Source: Distichodus sexfasciatus (taxonomy: Eukaryota > Chordata > Actinopteri > Characiformes > Distichodontidae). From it: 64,000 bases of DNA. The stretch is from positions 62,001 to 126,000 of the forward strand of contig JAVGVS010000667.1 in assembly GCA_032718565.1 (NCBI GenBank). The letters are read 5' to 3'. A program made the position numbers and the translations under genes. This document shows, one piece after another, positions 61,501 to 64,000 of this stretch. The notes beneath the pieces were generated by a model. That model was not told the DNA's origin and ran no database searches. It saw only the letters and a program-made list of their open reading frames with translations. Positions within the stretch are counted from its first letter, which is position 1. The number at the start of each line of letters is the position of its first letter.

Positions 61501-61514
61501 GTATCCGACGCCAT
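48601..61514 (-). CDS. wdr44: WD repeat-containing protein 44 (Rab11-binding), frame-disrupted in this sequence
   Basis: Rab11 effector on recycling endosomes (family knowledge). Exons on the minus strand: 61438-61514 (MASDTSDTEEFYDAPEDV), 59252-59285, 56754-57383 (Pro-rich, frame broken), 56558-56689, 56342-56434 (SGSETPGPQRPRSNSGREL), 56099-56235 (ASVTIKNLDTGEEIPLIQ), 55561-55647, 55245-55501, 52387-52522, 51691-51747 (ESLCSSKSDTDGG), about 51300-51395, 50922-51044, 50591-50783, 49882-49975, 49630-49752, 49289-49416 and 48601-48902 (TEVLLSVDFTGAIKVF). The last part is the C-terminal WD40 propeller. Exons 50922-51044 and 49289-49416 are intact; 49630-49752 has 7 extra bases and 50591-50783 one extra versus recalled human exon lengths, 49882-49975 is 8 short, and 52387-52522 has several indels plus AAG to TAG. 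Either unpolished assembly or a decaying copy. Confidence 0.88.
50030..50580. repeat. GTAACTA-rich degenerate repeat in wdr44 intron
   Basis: A 500-bp array of AACTATAGTTACTAG, GTAACTTAGTCGTAAC and related words with an irregular 20-30-bp period. Many units are small palindromes (CTATAGTTA/TAACTATAG). Confidence 0.8.
51300..51395 (-). pseudogene. wdr44: Heavily eroded wdr44 exon (PFRQRPFCKYKGHTADLLDL region)
   Basis: The minus strand reads CCCTTCCGCAGGTTCCTTCA and CACGCTGACCTCCTGACTCT then GTCCTGGGTTCAG. This is the family sequence PFRQRPFCKYKGH..ADLLDLSW with at least four small deletions or insertions. The exon limits are unclear. It is needed for the first WD40 blade. Confidence 0.6.
51985..52135. 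repeat. CACACACACACACGC minisatellite
   Basis: Repeated units of about 17 bp (CGCCACACACACACACA) in a wdr44 intron. Confidence 0.9.
52820..54361. repeat. CCCCAACACACAC minisatellite, 1.5 kb
   Basis: Variable 10-20-bp units of AACACACACACCCC spread over 1.5 kb. It lies in the wdr44 intron between exons 52387-52522 and 55245-55501. Very long open frames on both strands are artefacts of its lack of stop-forming words. Confidence 0.95.
54362..55195. mobile_element. Non-autonomous hAT-like element
   Basis: The left end TAGAGGTGGG and right end CCCAGCTCTA form imperfect terminal inverted repeats (one mismatch in ten). An 8-bp duplication (CCCGACAC/CCCAACAC, one mismatch) flanks it, the size expected for hAT elements; the flanking minisatellite makes this partly ambiguous. 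Subterminal GAAAATCGATTT and AAAAATCGATTC occur inverted. 834 bp, no transposase. It is inserted in the CA minisatellite of a wdr44 intron. Confidence 0.65.
57384..59251 (-). other. wdr44 intron with minisatellite and repeat ends
   Basis: 57950-58060 holds two adjoining hAT-like termini (ATCGACCGACCCCTAGC and CTAGAGATGCACGATC). 58140-58830 is a minisatellite, described separately. The remainder (57390-57900) is CpG-containing with short open frames, and I recognise no exon in it. Confidence 0.6.
58140..58830. repeat. TATGTTGGTTGCTAACGTACGC minisatellite
   Basis: About 28-30 units with a 20-25-bp period. The first units are clean (GGTTGCTAACGTACGCTATG); later ones vary in length by 1-4 bp. 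It lies in a wdr44 intron. Confidence 0.9.
59286..61437 (-). other. wdr44 first intron
   Basis: Includes a hAT-like patch starting TAGGGGTGGGG at 60238, a teleost SINE in inverted orientation (60785-60970) and a tRNA-like SINE head (61015-61075). No further exon recognised. The junction AAAGT|GTGAGT with the 34-nt second exon keeps frame (111 nt, 37 codons). Confidence 0.6.
60785..60975 (-). repeat. Teleost tRNA-SINE, inverted
   Basis: CAGCATTTAGCAGACACTCT and CCAGAGCGACTT are the inverted SINE tail. On the minus strand the other end gives GGTGGTCTGGTGTTTAGGGT and GAGGTCACGGGTTTGAATCC, the tRNA-like head. Confidence 0.85.
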
Positions 61515-61960
61515 TTACAGCTCCCCTGGCTAACGTTAGCTACATGAACACGCCTCAATTGTGAGGAAGAGACCCGGCTTTGCCTCTTAATATAAATGGA
61601 TCAAATAAAAAGGGGTTTTCTTTAAACTAAACGTGTCCCTGTCGTGACTAAACTCCGACGTTACGGACTCTTCCTCGGCGGCTCGGCTAGGTGAGACAAG
61701 GCTAGTATGCTAATGCTAACCCGGGAGAGGCGAGCACAAACATGGCCGCGTTACTTCAGCAAACCTCCTGCGTCCCTGACAACCGAGTCGTCTAAAACTG
61801 AGTCAGAAAATAAAACAAAAAACGAGGTCCCGAGTTTAACCTTTACGATTAAACTAAAACGGCGGGGGAGAAGAAAAGGAGGAGGAGGAGGAAGAGGAAC
61901 GTCAAAACTGATTCTGAGCCCCAGCTCTCAAGTCACGCAAGAGATCTCGCGAGATTTGGC
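61515..61960 (-). promoter_or_regulatory. wdr44: wdr44 promoter region with TCTCGCGAGA element
   Basis: CpG-rich 450 bp upstream of the wdr44 ATG. At 61945-61954 lies the palindrome TCTCGCGAGA, a known CpG-island promoter element bound by BANP in vertebrates. An AACATGGCCGCG motif lies at 61738. No TATA box. A divergent transcript to the right is possible but not shown. Confidence 0.6.
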
Positions 61961-61999
61961 CCATGTGAGCGAGCTGATCTGAGATCGGTTTTAGGGTTT

Positions 62000-63040
62000 T
62001 CTCTTGCGTTAGTTTCAAGCCATCGTCGTCCATTAAGTCTGATCCTGGATCAGTAATAAAGACGATTTTAACTGGTTACCCGAGAAATTACGCTTAGATG
62101 GTGATGGATGTGTATGACAGGAAGACATTATTGCTCCCCGCCAAGAACTAGACCCCTCTCCATTATTGGAGAGAAAATGTTTTGTAAATTAAAAAAGTAT
62201 CAAATAATTAATACTGGTAAATACTGTATTATTGATTTTGTTTCTATTAATTACGTTGTTTACTCTTTTACTCCTCACTCTTGATTTTGTGGAACAACAG
62301 TGGAATAACAAATTATTAAAGGTCACATACACACACTAATAAATATGTATGTACTTTATTGTTTATTGTTTCTCCCTCCCCCCATATTGTACATATTATT
62401 TAAAGTGGAATACTTCAAAAAATTTCAAATAGTAATTTTGAAGTCCCGTTATGTCACATTTGACATTTTCTAAAAACAAATGACTACTTCAGTTGAAAAT
62501 ATATTCGAATAGACAATTCTATCATTAAAAAATAATCATACTAAATGGGTGATTTTAAAGGGCGTGCACCTACATCGATCACTTACATAACAGTTGGTGA
62601 ACATAACTTTTTGGAAATAATTAAAATAATAAACAATATATTTATATTTATGACGAATTTTTTTTATAATGTTATAATATATATTACGATAGAAATAATA
62701 GTTTACAGATTGCTTAGACATCTCTATCTGTACGGAATAAATTATTGTAGAATGATTGGAACGATTTCGTGGACGAGTGTATGAAATAGCATAAAATCAT
62801 TTTTAGTGTTAACAATCCAGGTGAGTTTTGTACAAAGCAGCAATAAAGGTGTAGTCAATTGTCGTTATAGTTATTCATTGTAATAAGTGTAGTATAACTG
62901 TGGGTCCATAGGTGGATTTGTAAAATGTATCATATTGTTCATATTTATTTAGCATAAATAATTTCTCTCCGGCTTTATGATGAATTTTAATGGAAGTGTA
63001 TCAATAAAAAAATCAATATAATTATCTATTTTGGGGGCGT
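62000..63040. other. AT-rich intergenic DNA
   Basis: Low-GC sequence with short A/T-rich frames. Nothing recognisable as gene, RNA or known repeat. Confidence 0.6.
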
Positions 63041-63049
63041 TTTTATGCG

Positions 63050-63660
63050 TTACTACTTGTCGCTTGACGCAACAACCAATCACGGAACCCCGTCACATCT
63101 GCGCAATTGAACTTCTTTTGGCAACGGAAGTTTTGAGCTCCTGGCGGGTGACTGACAGCGCTGGTGGGCAATCATCGCCAAGAACGGCACTATTCCCTTG
63201 AGGGCGCAGCCAATGAGAAGGGAGCAGGCGGGTCCCGGTGAGGTCCATGAGTGAAGTGGATTTGAGAGGTTTAAGAAGAAAACAAGGGCAGATTTCTGTC
63301 GCTAGGGGTAAAAACAATACCTTTTTTTTAAAAAATAAAAAATTGCGCTTTCTCCGAACAAAGGGCCGATAAATGGGCAGTCCCCCCAAAGTCAGTGCGT
63401 CAAACCGGGCAGGGAAAAGTGCGAGGAGCCGCCGAGCTAAATGTAGCTCTTAAGCGGCGAGCCGCAGCCATGCTTCATGTTCGGTCTTTTTCTCCCAAAA
63501 AACCCGCTTTGACCGGTAAACTTTGGCTACGATTTTCCATCACGAAGCACAAATAAACTCTGCGATCAGAACCGCGTCGTGTCTCTCGGCTTAACTTTGA
63601 GAAGTTGCGAATAAACAAACGACAAGACACGTCGCGTTAATAAGAGTTCAACTCCGCGAC
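63050..63660 (+). promoter_or_regulatory. CpG/CCAAT-rich patch, candidate promoter of a gene to the right
   Basis: Two CCAAT boxes (CAACCAATCACGG near 63071, GCAGCCAATGAGA near 63206) in CpG-rich DNA. Then GCAGCCATGC at 63465-63474 opens a frame of about 15 codons (MLHVRSFSPKKPALTG) that runs into a splice-donor-like GGTAAAC at 63516. No protein family recognised. The orientation is a guess. Confidence 0.3.
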
Positions 63661-64000
63661 AATTAAGTGGCTTAAAGGTCAGTGTTGTTGCGTTAAAATT
63701 CCCCAAACGAAAGCTTCAAATGTTCTTATTGGTGTGGAAGTTGCTGCTATGGTGTATGTTGATTAATAAGCAGACAATTTGGGCTATAATCTAAGACTTA
63801 ATTCGCTTTAAATCGGGGTTGGACGGTGTATTGCTTCAGCCTCGTTATCGCGATAATCACTTTACGCAGGGATTACTGTCTGTTAGCTGCAGCTTTTTCC
63901 ATGCTAATGCTATATGAAAAGTCCTACTTCTCAATGTCTGTGAATAATCTAGGGAAGAAGGGTCTGATTTAAGAGATCATGGACAAATTGAGTTCATTTC

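Overview
The window is nuclear DNA of a vertebrate, almost certainly a teleost fish. The evidence is spliced genes with GT-AG introns, vertebrate protein families, dense CA/GA microsatellites, tRNA-derived SINE tails of the teleost type, a degenerate L2/CR1-type LINE and hAT-like non-autonomous elements. It contains no bacterial, plasmid or CRISPR feature. I cannot name the species.

Layout, left to right. (1) 401-17305, minus strand: the 5' two-thirds of an LRCH-family gene (leucine-rich repeats plus, off the left edge, a calponin-homology domain), best matched to lrch3. Its first intron is about 13.9 kb and holds an elongator tRNA-Met, a CA-rich minisatellite, a two-copy 315-bp tandem duplication and a near-perfect 30-bp-arm hairpin. 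(2) 19529-23516, plus strand: fyttd1-like gene (UAP56-interacting mRNA export adaptor) with nine coding exons in perfect phase, giving 337 residues. lrch3 beside fyttd1 is also the human 3q29 arrangement. (3) 24254-34185, minus strand: about 10 kb of alternating tRNA-Thr(AGT) and intron-containing tRNA-Arg(TCT) genes and relics, roughly 19 Thr-like and 20 Arg-like copies plus short fragments, interrupted by a LINE relic. (4) 34370-44461, plus strand: u2surp (SR140), with a non-coding first exon and 23 coding exons in perfect phase, giving 906 residues. Its promoter/first-exon block is duplicated about 1.02 kb upstream, inside the tRNA cluster. (5) 48601-61514, minus strand: wdr44 (Rab11-binding WD-repeat protein), clearly recognisable, but many exons carry small indels and one carries a stop codon. 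(6) 61515-64000: a CpG-rich promoter area with a TCTCGCGAGA element, then AT-rich DNA, then a second CpG/CCAAT-rich patch that may be the promoter of a gene beyond the right edge.

The protein genes share a loose theme: fyttd1 in mRNA export, u2surp in the U2 snRNP, and lrch3 and wdr44 in cytoskeleton and membrane traffic. They look like a chromosomal neighbourhood, not a functional operon. The most interesting structures are the interleaved Thr/Arg tRNA array, the u2surp promoter duplication joined to a broken tRNA gene, the contrast between intact central genes and indel-ridden flanking genes, an apparent GC-AG intron in lrch3, and the intronic hairpin. All similarity statements come from recalled family sequences and visual alignment; no search was run.
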